The translations under genes were made by a program, and so were the position numbers. A stretch of DNA of 64,000 bases, from NCBI RefSeq assembly GCF_016086655.4, contig NC_052135.2, positions 13,978,363-14,042,362 of the forward strand, written 5' to 3'. The notes beneath the pieces are model-generated. The model ran no database searches. It worked only from the letters and a program-made list of their open reading frames with translations, and had not been told where the DNA came from. Shown here piece by piece: positions 47,774-60,234 of the stretch (its first letter is position 1; every line of letters starts with the position of its first letter). Source of the stretch: Lepeophtheirus salmonis. Lineage: Eukaryota > Arthropoda > Copepoda > Siphonostomatoida > Caligidae.

Positions 47774-50700
47774 TTAACGACGGGATTTTTTCTTTCTGTT
47801 TCGCCCTTGTATCTTTTTTACATTTGGAGAATTTCCAACGGATGATTCAGAAGTGGATCCTCCAACAAAAGCACTACTACCCCCACCAATTGTTAATCCT
47901 CCATCTTCCATAGAGTCATATCCTGCTTCTACGGGTGTTGTTGTTAGTGATGCCGCTGTTGCAACGATTGTGGGATTTTCTTTCTTTTGGATTTCAGAGT
48001 CAAATTTAAAAACGTCGTCCAAGGAGACTTTCTCCGATGAGGACTCATCATTGACTTTGAAGTAGACGTTACTACTACTGGTGCTACTACTAATATTTTT
48101 CATCCTGTTATTGCTGCTGCAGCCGTCGCTGATTTTATAGGTATTGACTTCTTGATCTCCCATTTCAGATATGAGTTTGTTAAAATCAAGATCCTCATCC
48201 TCAAAAGACCAGCCTTCATGCTCCACTCTCTGATAATCCTCCCCTCTCTTGTCCGATTCTGAGTGAGCCGAGTTATTTCTATAACTCTTCTTTTTCTTAT
48301 ATCTTTTTAAAACGGTTGGAGCCGAGACTTCGTCCTCACTTGAGTCAGTCGGGCGAGAATTGGGGGGAATTTTTATGGTTGTCTGAGGACTAATAATTTC
48401 TTCAAGTTTCAAATGAGAGGACATATAATTGAAATCCTCATTATCGTCATTGTATTTTTCTTCTGCATTCTCGATGTCTTTCATAATGTTAGTAGAATCA
48501 TCTTCATTCAACAAATTACCAACCCAAGCTCTCACTTTGGGAACAGAATCTGGTCTTATAATATCATCATCTTCTTCTTCTTCCTCTTTTTCAATGCTAG
48601 CACTTCTATTCGAAATGAAGAATCCTTCTTCTTCATCATCTTCCTCCTCTACGTCCATTCCTTCCTTTTCGATCCTCTCTTCGACTTTGAGTTCTTGAAA
48701 TTGAGATGAAAATGTCTCAAATTCGATAGAATTATTTTTGGCTGTCTTTAATGGAGATTCAACAACGCTGGAAATCGCTTCAGTGAGCATATTGACCGAT
48801 TCGTTTGATAAAGATATTAAATCGGCAGTATGTTCATTTTGAACAGGAGTTATTTCACGCGATACTGCAACTCCATTTAGCTGTTGCTGGGATGGCAGCG
48901 ATGTTGGATTTAATTCCTTGATGTTTACAGAATTATCTTTTTTAGATGAAACAACCGCAAAGCTGGAGCTATATTCAGATGACTCTACGTTAACTGCATG
49001 CAAGTCATTATTTATCTTGGGGTCTAATTTACAAGACTCCACAGCAACACTGAATATTTTACTGTCACTTATTTGATTACTAATACTCATACTCGAGGAC
49101 ATAGTAGACATGAGCTTGTTCGTATCAGTGGCAGAAGCGTTTCTACTTCTAGCCCCTTTGGAAAGGTCGTCTGGAGTAAGACAAAAAAAATCATCTTCTT
49201 TCGATTCGTTTCTAGGACCTTCAAATGAGAGAGATAATGGATTACATAGATTTCGAAGGGAATAATTTCCACTAAAACTGGAATTATTCACGATATTTTT
49301 CGAAGATAAGGCAAAATTGTCATTATTCAAAAATATCAGAGTGCAAACACATCACACAAAAAAAAAAAAAATACATGGAAAGAGAGAGAGTAAAGAAATA
49401 AAAATATTAAATTTAGCATATCTTGTCCATTGCGATTAATTGTTGATTTGAATTATGTAAGTTTGAATACATAAGCAATGTAAAAATGTATAAATTTCCT
49501 TTTACTCCTTCTCTTAAAACAAAAAAATACGACTCATCATAAAGCAAAGGCATTCATTTACATAACAAGGTACTGATTACTTACCATTTCTTAGACTATC
49601 TTCAGGGATAATATTTTCAGCCATGGCTTCATGCAACTCGGACTCTAAGTCTAATTGTGACCCACTTCTTTTTATATTAAAATTATGAAAACGAGGAGAG
49701 AGTTCAAAACTACTGCTAGCTGAACCTGCTTCAATAAATACTGGGCCTGTCCTTCGGCATCCCATATTCAGTGGATGAGACTGCTTAGGTTGAAGATTTA
49801 CATCAGAAGCACGTAATTCATCACTGCAATTGTTATTCAGAGCAATATTAAAAATTCGTTAAGAAATTAATATGTGTATGTTTAGTTCTTACCTGTCCTC
49901 TCCTCCTACTGGTTGAAGGATTTTGAAACTGAATTGTGGTCCCATCCATAGTCTTCTATGTGGACCAATATGTGTCAGTATTTCAACTTGAGAGAGCCAT
50001 TGATTATCCTCAACTGAACGTTCTTTGTGAGGAATATTGGGCTCAACTTGCAGCATTAAAGGGTTATCAATTGAAAGAGGAGGCTGCAACTCAGCACGGT
50101 CTCTTGGTTTATTCAAAGTCCATTGTCCATAGGGTACTATATGCAGTTCAATTGGACTAGATTCGCAGATTTTATCCTTAGTTAGGGCTAATAATATAAT
50201 GGTGATAGTATATATAAATAATCAATGCAAATATATTTAAAGTGCAATTACTTGACTCTGGCACAGGATCTAAAGTATATTCGAGAAGAACTCCATGATT
50301 CGCCATGACAAATAGAGAATCCATATGTTTATTTCTTTGCTGTCTTGTAAACATAGTGTGTTGAGTCCCAATTAGCCAAGCTCTTGATGGAGCAAAGGTG
50401 CAAGCCAATCGAATAGGGATATCGTCACCAATAGCAGGTCGTCCACCACCTTTTTTGGAGACAGACCCAAGGTGCTGGAGGGATGAAAGAAGATAAGGTT
50501 GTCTTAGTTGTGCAATGGGCTGTATCAATGCGGGGGTTGGAAAAGGTGGTAAATGAGGATTTGGATATGGAATAATGGGAGGAGAGACATTAGTTTCCAT
50601 AAAAGCACCTCCTGAACCTGCACTAGGTGAGCTACCCAAGGTTGGATTAGGAGAATCCCTTCCAGAAGTAGTTCTTAAAGCAGACGAATCAATACCAGCA

Positions 50701-52507
50701 GATCTGTGAAACCTGGATAAGCGATTGACAACTTTATCGGATGTATGGGTCCTAACTCCAACAGGTCCTCCGTATGGTGTAATAGGGAAAATATGGGTTG
50801 TTCCTCTCAACGTTGAAACTGCAACCCATCGAGAATCTGAACTGAAGGCAATATCCTGAACAGAACCTGGTGTATCTCCTCTATACAATGAATAAAGATG
50901 ATGTACAGCTGAATAACAAGACCCAGAGGGATGAGGGACAATTCGAAATACATTAAAATAATTCCCCAATCGATCACAGGTTAACAGCAAAGACGCACTC
51001 GAATCAAATTTCATTGCAACAATTGCCTGTAAAAAAGTTAACAAAAAGTTAAACAAAGCTCATATTGTGCTCTAAGATAAATGTAATATCAAAGAAATAA
51101 ATATCCCTTCCTAATCACTATAAATGCAGTAAGTAGAGTATTGTAGGTAATTATTTCACACTCTAAGGACCAATTGCATCCACTCGATTTAAATTTAAAT
51201 GAAGCACTAAAGTACTTCCTAGTTTAAATTTATTTAAAATCGGTGCAACCGGACCTTACATGACAACTATAATTTAAGGCCTCATGAAAAATGAAATACC
51301 TTGTTGTGAGCAATGAAATGAGCTACAATTCCGTCTAAATTATCTGCTAAGTTGAGCTCTTCACTATCAGTTATTGAAACACGTTGAACATCCAAAACTG
51401 TTACAATCCCCTTTTGAGGTTCATTGTTAACAGTCGAAGTGATGGGAGAAGGGGTATTGGCTGTTGAAGATCCAGGTCTATTTCCGTGTGAAAAAATATT
51501 GCTATATATTTTCGATACACCTTTGGCCAATTTGCTCCCTACATTAATTCCCCAGGCAGTAACAGATTGGCCCCCTTCCATTTCCATTCCTCCAAAAGAG
51601 CTAAAAAGATAAAATCATGAAAGTAAATTTGGTCATTGGCTCTCTTCTTTTTCATTTACCGATGGACAGGCATCATTTTTTTTATCAGCATATGCTAACC
51701 ATCGATCTCCCAGGGCAATTGGGTTGATGTCGATTCCTGGTGAAGGAAAGCATGAAGAAATCGTAAAAACTGCCTCTAAGTTTCTGGCGTTAAATACAGC
51801 TAGTTTTTCTTTGAATAATATGACGATGACTTGACGATTTACAACGATATCGGATATTTCCGAATTGAATTTGATATTATGCACCTAAGCAATAGATGAA
51901 AGAAAGAGGACAGCATTGATTTTATTTTCAAGCCTAATAATATTGTGACCATTTGTTACGTACTTGTTCGCCCGTTTTGAGGGACATAAAGCTAGCAGAG
52001 CTAAAGGGTATTCCAGATCCAGAGATTTCCGATAAAACGATAAGAGGCCGAAGATGCGCAAAGTTGTCGTTTTCTCCATCAGGGTTAAGTATTGGAGTGG
52101 GCAGAATACGAAGTGTTTTGAGTGTAAAATGCTTCCATGATAATACTTCAACAGCTTCCCCAGAGGAGGAAGGGATACTCCAGACTTGGACACCCGAGGT
52201 GTAGCCTAGAGACAAGGAATTCACTAACAAAATATCTCAAACACACAAGAACCAAAATACCTAAAATTAATAACAAAGGAGGTTCATTTCCATGAAGAGA
52301 GGGATCGTTAATGTCCGACATCTCAAATCGAGCCCAAGTGACTTGTATCTTGGGATCAGAGGTAGAATCCGCAATGGTTTGGACTTCATTGATAAATGAT
52401 CCTACAGTTTCAAGCAAACTAGATTCTGTAACCGGACTGGGACGTACTCCACTCCCGGGATTTTCGTTTCGACGGATACCCGTCGAAGCCGATGAGGAAT
52501 ACATCAT
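47774..52507 (-). CDS. BCAS3: BCAS3/Rudhira homologue with long C-terminal extension
   Basis: Eight exons: 52507-52261, 52205-51964, 51884-51660, 51600-51300, 51026-50252, 50187-49893, 49823-49581, about 49277-47774; roughly 1276 residues against about 930 in vertebrates. BCAS3 is a beta-propeller protein that joins PHAF1 on phagophores and binds cytoskeleton during cell migration. Family landmarks appear in order: GNEPPLLLILGYTSGVQVWS, DINPIALGDRWLAYA, LDGIVAHFIAHNK, HHLYSLYRGDTPGSVQDIAF, WVAVSTLRGTTHIFPITPYG, VVNRLSRFHRSAG, WLSQVEILTHIGPHRRLWMG and LHEAMAEN. The start ATG at 52507 is chosen because a stop lies upstream in frame. Exons 1-2, 2-3 and 4 to 7 join in phase; exons 3-4 do so only if the T8 run at 51676-51683 is one base too long. 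The exon 7-8 joint is uncertain: the consensus donor is at 49584, but phase favours the one at 49580. The last exon adds about 475 residues rich in Ser, Asp and Glu, ending KKKSRR. Confidence 0.9.
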
Positions 52508-52727
52508 ACTTGAAGATGGTTTATTTTCATTTAAATGTCTGTATTTTTTTCTCAAACAAAACTACGACGTAAAAAGTTGAGCCATCAAGAAAAGACGTCT
52601 TTGTTTTCTTTATTCTTCTTTAGTTGTTGTAGTCAGAAGTGTATTTCTATAGCAGATATTGCTTTAGTAGTACTACACTTCACTGTTTACTAGTACAGTT
52701 CTACAACAGGAAATACAGAAATTAATA

Positions 52728-53489
52728 TGGAGCGCCCTCTTTTTTGTGCTTGACGGAAGTGCAAAATAATCTTCTCATATTATTAAAGTAAAATATTAAT
52801 AAATTGTAACTTGAACAGCTCATATCTAACCCATTAATACTTTTTTAGAAACCTTAACCATTCAAAAATTAATCTTTCCATGACGTAGAATATGTAATAT
52901 ATTTTCGATTCAACTTAATTTTAAAATAATAAACACATGTAATATATAATCATAATATACAGTTAAACAACTAAAAATAAAATTGAGTTAATTTACAATT
53001 CAATCAAATTTTGGAAAAAAAAATTAGAAGCTGAAGAATTTTTTGGAACACTTAATTTTTTAATGTTTGCAAGTTTGAAACAAAAAAATATAACATAGAT
53101 AATGAATAATTTTTATGCAAATTGGTAGAAAGAAGTGCTGAGCAGCTGGTTATTACTGCATAAAGATCAATTTTTACATTGATAACGATTTTGAAACCAT
53201 GTTTTTAAATTGATTTACTTTCGATCATTTGCAGAAATTACCACTGACTTGGATACATATTGTGTAATAGTGTTTATTGTACATAATATTTTTTCATAAC
53301 AAAAATGGGGTTAAATTAAAGATATATAACACATGTTGAAATGATAATTGTTTAATGGTTACACTTTATTTTTTTTAAATGTAGTTATTTTTGAAATAGT
53401 TAAAATATGATTCAATTTACTGCATTTACTTTATTAATATGAGAACGTTACTTTGCACTCTTGTCAAACACAAAAAAGAGCGCACTCCA
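52728..53489. mobile_element. element with long inverted ends just upstream of BCAS3
   Basis: The left end reads TGGAGCGCCCTCTTTTTTGT and the right end in reverse TGGAGTGCGCTCTTTTTTGT. Both continue with TTGAC, GTGCAAA and TTCTCATATTA-TAAAGTAAA, so the inverted arms are at least 70 bp long. Flanking 8-mers AATTAATA and AATTCATT are similar. The interior is AT-rich without a coding frame. It lies about 220 bases upstream of the BCAS3 start codon. Confidence 0.65.
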
Positions 53490-54459
53490 AATTCATTTCA
53501 GTGTTCCCGGACCAAAGACAGGACGAGTGACGACTACATTTAACATTTACATACCTACTAGTTTCTCCTGTGCCTGAAGTAAAGCGCCCTCTACTCTTAC
53601 TGTCAAAATCAAATCCTTTATATACATCATGTACATACTAGTTGGATTTTGTAAAAGTTGTTACTTGTATAAGATGCAAACAAAAAATGCGATACGTATT
53701 TTGGATGACCAATTAATTGCACTTGTAATGAGTATAACGCAATTATTGACACTCCATCACATGTTTTATGTTTGATATATTTCAGAAGTAGCATTTGACT
53801 TTTCTTATCAAAATGACTCAAGTATTTTGATGCTCACTATAAAGTTCAAGTGCCCACAGTAATATTGCTGGAATATACATAATAATTAATAAATAAGTAA
53901 TTTTAATGAATAAAAATAAAGCTATAGCATCGGTGTATATTTGTTGATTAAAATGATTGGTGGCGTTATTAAAAAAAGGCATTATAAGACGAAGCGAAAT
54001 AATTGCAATTTGTACACCAGATTTTATGTAAGTATAAAGTTATATTTATAAGCCTTACTCCACGGACCGCGCCACTTCTAACAAGGAATACTACGTATTC
54101 TCTCATCCTATGGAACTCTTAAGTCCTATTTCATATCCCAGACCTTCATTATATATTATTCTTCCAACCCCTTCTTTACTCATTAAATATGAATATTGAT
54201 CAAAAAGAATCGAAAAAAAGTCAATGTATTGTACATACAAAATAGAATATTTCTTTATTTTATAATGTGTTGTATATATGCAAGACGAGTCGAGGATTTC
54301 AGGATTCTAACAAAAATTAGTAATTACAATTAATTGTATTTAAATTGTTATTCAGTACAAACTTTCATAAAAGCAATAAAGAAATAAAAATAGTGTGTAG
54401 ATAAAAACAAATACATAACTGAAGACAATAGTTTAGTATACAGCAAATATTTAAAAAAG
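53490..54459. other. intergenic between BCAS3 and the phosphatase gene
   Basis: No gene recognised. On the minus strand AATAAA lies at 54254-54259, about 200 bases past the phosphatase stop, and may be its polyadenylation signal. Confidence 0.45.
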
Positions 54460-55546
54460 TTATTTGAGGAGATGTCTAACACGTTGCATAAGGGGCAACA
54501 AATCTCCAAGAGAGTCAAGATAATAGTCTGCTACAAGCCTATTTTCTTTCGGACATGCACTTTTCTCCCATCTACGAATATCTGAGAGCTTATGTACACC
54601 ACCACCCACTTGAAGAGTTTTCAAGTTACAGTTCTTTCCTAGTAAAATATCCGTATTAGCCCTATAATTTAGAAAAATAAATAAAAATTATGTAGATTTT
54701 ATTATAAATATATATTGTATATCTTACCTATCGCCTATCATAAGTGTTCGCTGAGGATCGACATTTGGACATCTTTGACGAACAGCCTCAAAGAAAAATG
54801 TGTTAGGTTTCCCTAGGATCACAGGATCTCTTTCAGCAGGAACTGTGACTGATGCAACAATAGAACCAGTGCCTGGTAAAGCATAGGGGGACATTGGGAA
54901 TCTTTCATCCGTATTAGAAGCAAGAAATATAACGCCGGGTTTTTCTAAATAATTTATTGCCTTTATAATCTTGGGATAAGATATATTGAAATCGAAAGCA
55001 ACAATTACACAATTAACATCAGGATCCAACTCTTTTACAATATCAACAGCAACATGAGCAGAGAAAGGTTCTTTTGGAGGAAGATCTGGTCCAAGTCCTA
55101 TGTGTTCTATTCCAACATCATCCAATTCTTGGGCAAGTCCAGATTCTCCAATCATATATACTTTACCTTCAAAATTTCTACTTTTTAAATACCAAGCAGC
55201 CAAATATGCAGTTCCCAAGACTTCATCCTATAAATTAAAACATATTTTTATAGATTTTTAAATATATTATAAATGTAATATACATTACCTGAGTTCCACC
55301 AAATTTCAAATCAATGCATTTCTTTAAAAAATCTCTTCGATGTTTCGTGCTATTATTTGTAACATAATACACTTTTTTACCCAATTCTCTAAATAGATTA
55401 ATGACATCAGAGGAACCAAGAATTGGATTTAATCCAAACCATAGAACTCCATCGCAATCAGTTAAAACTGTATCAAAAGAATTGATGAAGGCAGCAATTT
55501 CTTCATCACTTTGTTGTCTTAATTCTTGGCAAGTTGAAGTCGTCAT
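54460..55546 (-). CDS. HAD phosphatase, PGP/PDXP (phosphoglycolate/glycerol-3-phosphate) family
   Basis: Three exons: 55546-55289, 55227-54728, 54661-54460, with introns of 61 and 66 bp and phases 0 and 2, giving 319 residues, the usual size of animal PGP (about 320). HAD motifs are complete: D30-C-D32-G at the nucleophile (motif I), TNNS 63-66 (motif II), K226 in ILGKP (motif III) and G251-D-R-A-N-T-D257 (motif IV). The C2-type cap lies between motifs II and III. Animal members hydrolyse 2-phosphoglycolate, glycerol-3-phosphate or pyridoxal phosphate; length and the DCDGVLW context favour PGP over PDXP, but the substrate cannot be fixed from sequence. The protein is expected to be cytosolic, with no signal peptide. 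Nothing looks damaged. Confidence 0.92.
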
Positions 55547-57689
55547 CTTAATTTAAATTATATATAAATAGAGAGAGAGAAATAAATAAAGTATAACACT
55601 AATTATCATTTATTTAATTAAGTGTATATTATTTATATGTAGGTATAAGAGACCTGCTCATGTATTTCTTTTTTGAGAAACAATATTACCAATGTATAAT
55701 TCCGTACATATATATTATAAGTGTCCTTAAAGCCTAATATTTATGTGAAGTAACTATAAAATCTCTATTTAGTATTTTATTACTTATTTTACTAAATATA
55801 GTTTACATGGGATCTCGTTTAAAGTTTAAATTACATCTAATATTAAAAATGAGCTTATTTTAAGGATTGCTTGATCGGCATAGTATTCCTAAGATATACC
55901 ATTTATCTTTTGTATATCAAACATTATAATGTCATAATATTAATAACTAATGTTTTCCGAAAATAGATTCAAAAATCAAGTACTTTCTTGCTAATTTTCC
56001 ATCAGTTGCATTTTCAGAGATAATCTACAACAGCTAAAGACTATATTAAAAAGTTATCTTATCGAGTTATAATTTCAATGATAAATTAATTAATAACTTC
56101 ATTCCATATGCAAGGACATGAAGAATTTCTTTATAAATCTAAAATCTTCATCAAACATAGAGAATATAAACAAGTGTTAGCATAAAAAGGAGCGACTAAG
56201 AGGCTCTCAATTATTAGAAGAGCATGCTAATTATATTAACAAGTAACAACCATACTTACATCGAATATAAATAACTATTAATATAATTAATTGGATCGTA
56301 TTTGTTTTAACCTGATGCGGCTGCGAGATATTACATAAAAGTTAAAATTACGCAACCTTCTCTACACTTTCATAAGATGATGAAAATATAATTGAACTAA
56401 AAAATTTTTAAGGAAAGTTCATAAGAAAGAAATTGGGATTTAAATGGAACTTAAGAACTAGACAACGAGATGGAATTACATATTTAATATGATATAATTA
56501 GGCTATTATTTTCAAAGTATATATTAATTATTGTACTGTACAGAGACAGGTTGTATGAAATATGATATAGCTTAGATTTGAATAGCTAGCTTTAGCCAAA
56601 GATACTTGTTTCTAGCTACATGATTCTTCTTTGACGTCATAAATTGCATCATAATTGAGGGAGACGCCATCTTGAGGGCTTATAGTTGATATTTTACTAT
56701 TAAAATGGACAAATTTCCAATTAATCTTGATTAAACTATATCAAATGGATTTATGAATAAAAAAGACTCATTGAATACTACATGATCCCTAGGATTAATA
56801 CTTCTACTATTTGAATTAAATGAAAGATTTTGTATTTAACATCCCATAAAATGGCTAGATTTCTAATTTTTTTTTGTCGATCAGTGACGACAAATGTATA
56901 AATAGAGAAAAATAGCCTATTTCCATTGAAATACTTAATTCATTGTTGAAATATATAAATGAAATTGTATAATGATGTTCGAGCATATTTGTAATAGATT
57001 TTGGGGTCCGATCTACAATAAAACTACGGAATAGAGGGATATAATTTTAATAAAAGGGTATGACTTCAGTCCCTTTATTTGTTGGTCCCAATTTGACTCC
57101 AATAGTTTACTGTTTTCCCTAATATCATTGAAAAAAAGAGTATTTATTGCTATAAGACTTGGTTGTTTAGGCCCTCAAAATGGGTTAGTCATTAGTTAAG
57201 TTGAATAATAAAATGATCATAGATAGATATGAAGAAATTCAAACCACGTGATGCAAAATAGTTAGCAGGAAAGCAGCGTCATAGAATAGGATTATTTTCT
57301 AAGGTGATGCAGGAAAGGCTAATATAGATGGAGTCCTCACCAGCCCTACACACAGCCAATTATTAAGTTAAAGATCTATTTTTTCAGTTAAATCCAAATT
57401 TAAATCACTGATTTGACATTACGCATAACATCACGCCCGCAATAATAAAGAAAGCATTGGCTAAGGAACCGAAACTATATATGTGTTATGTATTTGTAAT
57501 GTTAAATATAAGTAACAAAATACTGAGTAAAAGCAATAGATAAAAGGGAGTTAAGAGAGAATTGCACACAAAGCAAGACATTTGTTATCAGAGCAGACAA
57601 TAGAATACAAAAGCTAGCACAAAAAACGCACATATAATATAAAATTTTAAGGTATTTATAGGTAGATATAATAGGAATATATATAATTA
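55547..57689. other. intergenic, one dispersed repeat
   Basis: 56625-56795 repeats 9232-9410 (see that entry). Otherwise AT-rich with no recognised gene. Confidence 0.5.
56625..56795. repeat. second copy of the 9232-9410 repeat
   Basis: ATCATAATTGA, CGCCATCTTG, ATAGTTGATATTTTACTA, CTTGATTAAACT and ATCAAATGG occur in the same order as at 9232-9410. Confidence 0.6.
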
Positions 57690-57695
57690 TTTATT
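57690..57695 (-). terminator. likely polyadenylation signal of the ZNF367-like gene
   Basis: AATAAA on the minus strand about 100 bases after the stop codon at 57793-57795. Confidence 0.4.
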
Positions 57696-57792
57696 CATAA
57701 ATATTTATAATAAAAATCAATGATTACTGAAGGATGGATGAAGAGAGAAAGGGAGCGTGTGGGAGAGTTTCTATTCAATAGAAGAAGACATG

Positions 57793-59162
57793 TTAAGCAT
57801 AACTAGAGTCACTGTTGAGAGATAAATTTAGTGGTTGCAAGTCCGAAGTATCATTATAGGAAGGGAGGGAGGATAGTTCAACAAGTGCCTTGGCGACAAC
57901 CATGGATTTGGGTGATCTGCGTTGTTGCTCATCTTCGGATGTCCAACGGATAGGGAGAGCAAGATCCTCCGTTGCTTCCGTGGTGGAACTAGAATGACAC
58001 TTTCGCTCTTCTTCCAAAAAGGCTTCTTTGAGCCACCGCTTTTTGAGCTTAAAAGAGCCGGAAGATGGGGTGATGTACGAGGGCTTGGAGGATAGAGGAG
58101 ATCCAATAATGTTCATACTGCTCTGTTTTGTTATGTCCCCAAGTGTTTTTCGAGGACTTACAAGCCTCTCTTCGAGAATAGATGCAGATGACTTTTTAGG
58201 TGTTTTATTGATGACAAAACAAAGAGGAGAGTTCTCAATGTCCAATTCGAGGCCCCGTTTGGTGGCTCTTTTAAACTCATCCTCAACAACTTCAGTTTTA
58301 ATGACTGGAGGAGGGATGGTGTGTGGTGACTCTACGGATATGTTTTTCCCTGGTGTCTTCTCTTGACGGTCTTTTCGATAGTTTTCCAACCATAAAAGGA
58401 CTGCGTCACTGTTTTCACTCCCAGAGAGAACAGGTTGAAGGACAAGATCTGATGAGCGTTGGGGTTTGTGGTATGGATGGATAGGGCAGGTGCGATTGGC
58501 GTGGGTATAGCGATTCATACATCTAAAGATAAATTAACATATTAATTATTCACTTGTGAGATAAGGAATCAAGTGAGGTGCTCCTTACCCTGGAGATGAG
58601 CAAATGAAGGGCTTTTCCCCCGCATGAAGACGCTGATGAGTTTTCAGCTGACCAGACTGTGTAAAGGCGCGATTGCATCCAGGATAATCACAATTGTAGG
58701 GCCTTTCTCCCGTATGCGTTCTCAGATGAGCCTAAAGGAAATCAAGAGAGACATGTGTTAAGTATAAATGAGTCTGTCTCCATGGGGATGGAAGGGACTA
58801 CGCACTTGGAGGGACTTTTCTCTGGGGAAGACGCGGGAACAGACACGGCACTTGATTCCACTGGGAGAGCTGGAGCCTTCCAGAATGAGATGGCTGATCA
58901 CATCCGCTCTGGGACGTCCTCTCTTCCCGGAATCACCCGTATTATTAGGATTGTTGTTGTTGCCGTTGAAGCCAGAGTTTCCACTTCTATCAGGAGTACT
59001 TGGACAGGCCAAGTCCAGGACCTTCTCACTCCAAATAGATGTGACCGAAGGATTATTGCTCCAGACAGGGCTCCCTGGACTCAATGTAGAGCTGGGAGGG
59101 GTGGGTGGAAAAAAACCACCGACTCGAGTCGGTGTTTTCATTAAATTAGGATCGAACATCAT
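57793..59162 (-). CDS. ZNF367: ZNF367-like C2H2 zinc-finger transcription factor
   Basis: Three exons: 59162-58806, 58731-58589, 58522-57793 (phases 0 and 2; introns of 74 and 66 bp), 409 residues. ZNF367 is a conserved animal DNA-binding protein. Signature parts: KRGRPRADVISHLILEG just before the fingers; finger 1 with C105, C108, H121, H125; linker TGERPY; finger 2 with C133, C138, H151, H155 and the QSGQLKTHQRLH helix; then GEKPF and an atypical third unit C163...C168, RYTHANRTCPIHPYHK. The intron between exons 1 and 2 falls inside finger 1. A conserved W-L-x-x-Y segment follows (LLWLENYRK), resembling the vertebrate AEWLARYWE region. The N-terminal 90 residues are Pro-, Ser- and Asn-rich, and the long C-terminal part is Ser-rich and not recognised. 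It is probably nuclear. Two ATG codons in tandem (59162 and 59159) could start it. Confidence 0.9.
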
Positions 59163-59802
59163 TCATTCACACTACGACAGGAACGACACTCAGCGATTAA
59201 ATGAATTCAATTCAAAAAAGTTGGAAATAATAAAAAATATAAAAAGGAAAAAAAAGCGGTTTGGATTTTTTTCCTTTTGGCGCCAATATTTTAAAGAGTT
59301 CTCCTCATTGGATACATTCCTCTCTTCCCTCTCAAGAACCAATCAAGGCAGATAACATTAATATTCATCATTTTATACATATTATACATCAATTCATTAT
59401 CAGAGTTAATTCTAGTGATACTTTTAATCTAAATATTATATTCTATAATAATATAGCAATAGAAGAAACATTTATTTAAGTATGTATTCTAAACATAAAT
59501 ATATAATTGAGTAGTCGAATACTTTGTATCAAGAAATGCTTCCCCTCTTCATTTCTCCTTCTTCGTTTTAAATATGAATAAGCGTTTTTAAACGCGATTT
59601 AAAACGCGCCAAAAAAAAACCCAAGCGTACATAACAAAGGTAAAAATATTAATGATGCCTCAACGCAGTAGCAACACGCCTTCCCTTTTTCTTCTTTTGT
59701 ATACATAATATATCTTTTAAAAAGCGTCATTTAAAATGGTGTTTTTAAGAGAGGGGGGGAGGGGATTTTGGCTTTTACAGCTGTAAACTGAGGGTCGTCT
59801 TT

Positions 59803-60234
59803 TTAATTGGAGTAGCAGTATCGATTTCCGTAAAGACAACTGAGCCTCGCAGGGACGGAGTACAATTTCCCATTACGGCAAATACATAGTTGATAGGAGA
59901 CTTCGGCAGGATCCCCCTCGATAGTTTTAATTGAAGGAAAGGCCACACTTCCGTTCAACTGCACCTGTAAAAAAAAAGGCTCTGTCTTAACAGGGAATTT
60001 ATCTAGATATTTAATTAGATGTACATATTTTTTAGACGAGAGTTGAATGACTCCGTGACTCTTGAAGGTAATGTTACCTCCGGGAGCATTGGCATGGAGA
60101 GTTCCGCGGCTCCAGAGTCGAACTCCGTTCGTACGCGAATGTAATCTAACAAAGAGAGAGATAGTTACAAAAAAAATGACGCAAGAAGTTAGCATCAAGT
60201 GTGGGCCATTATTATTATTATTTATCCAAGCCAT
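59803..60234 (-). CDS. small secreted or membrane-anchored cysteine-containing protein, unknown
   Basis: A 143-residue frame from the ATG at 60234 (MAWINN...), preceded by in-frame codons up to 60300 that I treat as 5' UTR because the second ATG has an A-rich Kozak context. Residues 12-29 are hydrophobic (LMLTSCVIFFVTISLFV), so it is a signal peptide or anchor. The mature part has a possible N-glycosylation site (GGNITF), a stretch SHGVIQLSSKKYVHLIKYL, and four C-terminal cysteines (QLCICRNG, LSCLYG, RYCYSN) likely to form two disulfides. I do not recognise the family. An intron is possible: a strong acceptor-like TTTTTTTTTACAG lies inside the frame at about 59966-59978, and another (CTCTCTCTTTGTTAG) at about 60147-60161. 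It stands alone between ZNF367 and intergenic DNA, on the same strand. Confidence 0.5.
   Translation of the reverse strand: MAWINNNNNGPHLMLTSCVIFFVTISLFVRLHSRTNGVRLWSRGTLHANAPGGNITFKSHGVIQLSSKKYVHLIKYLDKFPVKTEPFFLQVQLNGSVAFPSIKTIEGDPAEVSYQLCICRNGKLYSVPARLSCLYGNRYCYSN

Noticed and set aside
48413..48709. Plus-strand open frames of 89 and 98 codons
   Set aside because: They are antisense to the Ser/Glu/Asp-rich last exon of BCAS3, whose codons read as long Ser/Phe/Ile runs on the other strand.
58755..59355. Plus-strand frames of 129 and 195 codons
   Set aside because: They lie opposite ZNF367 exon 1, where the minus strand has recognisable zinc-finger sequence and matching splice sites.
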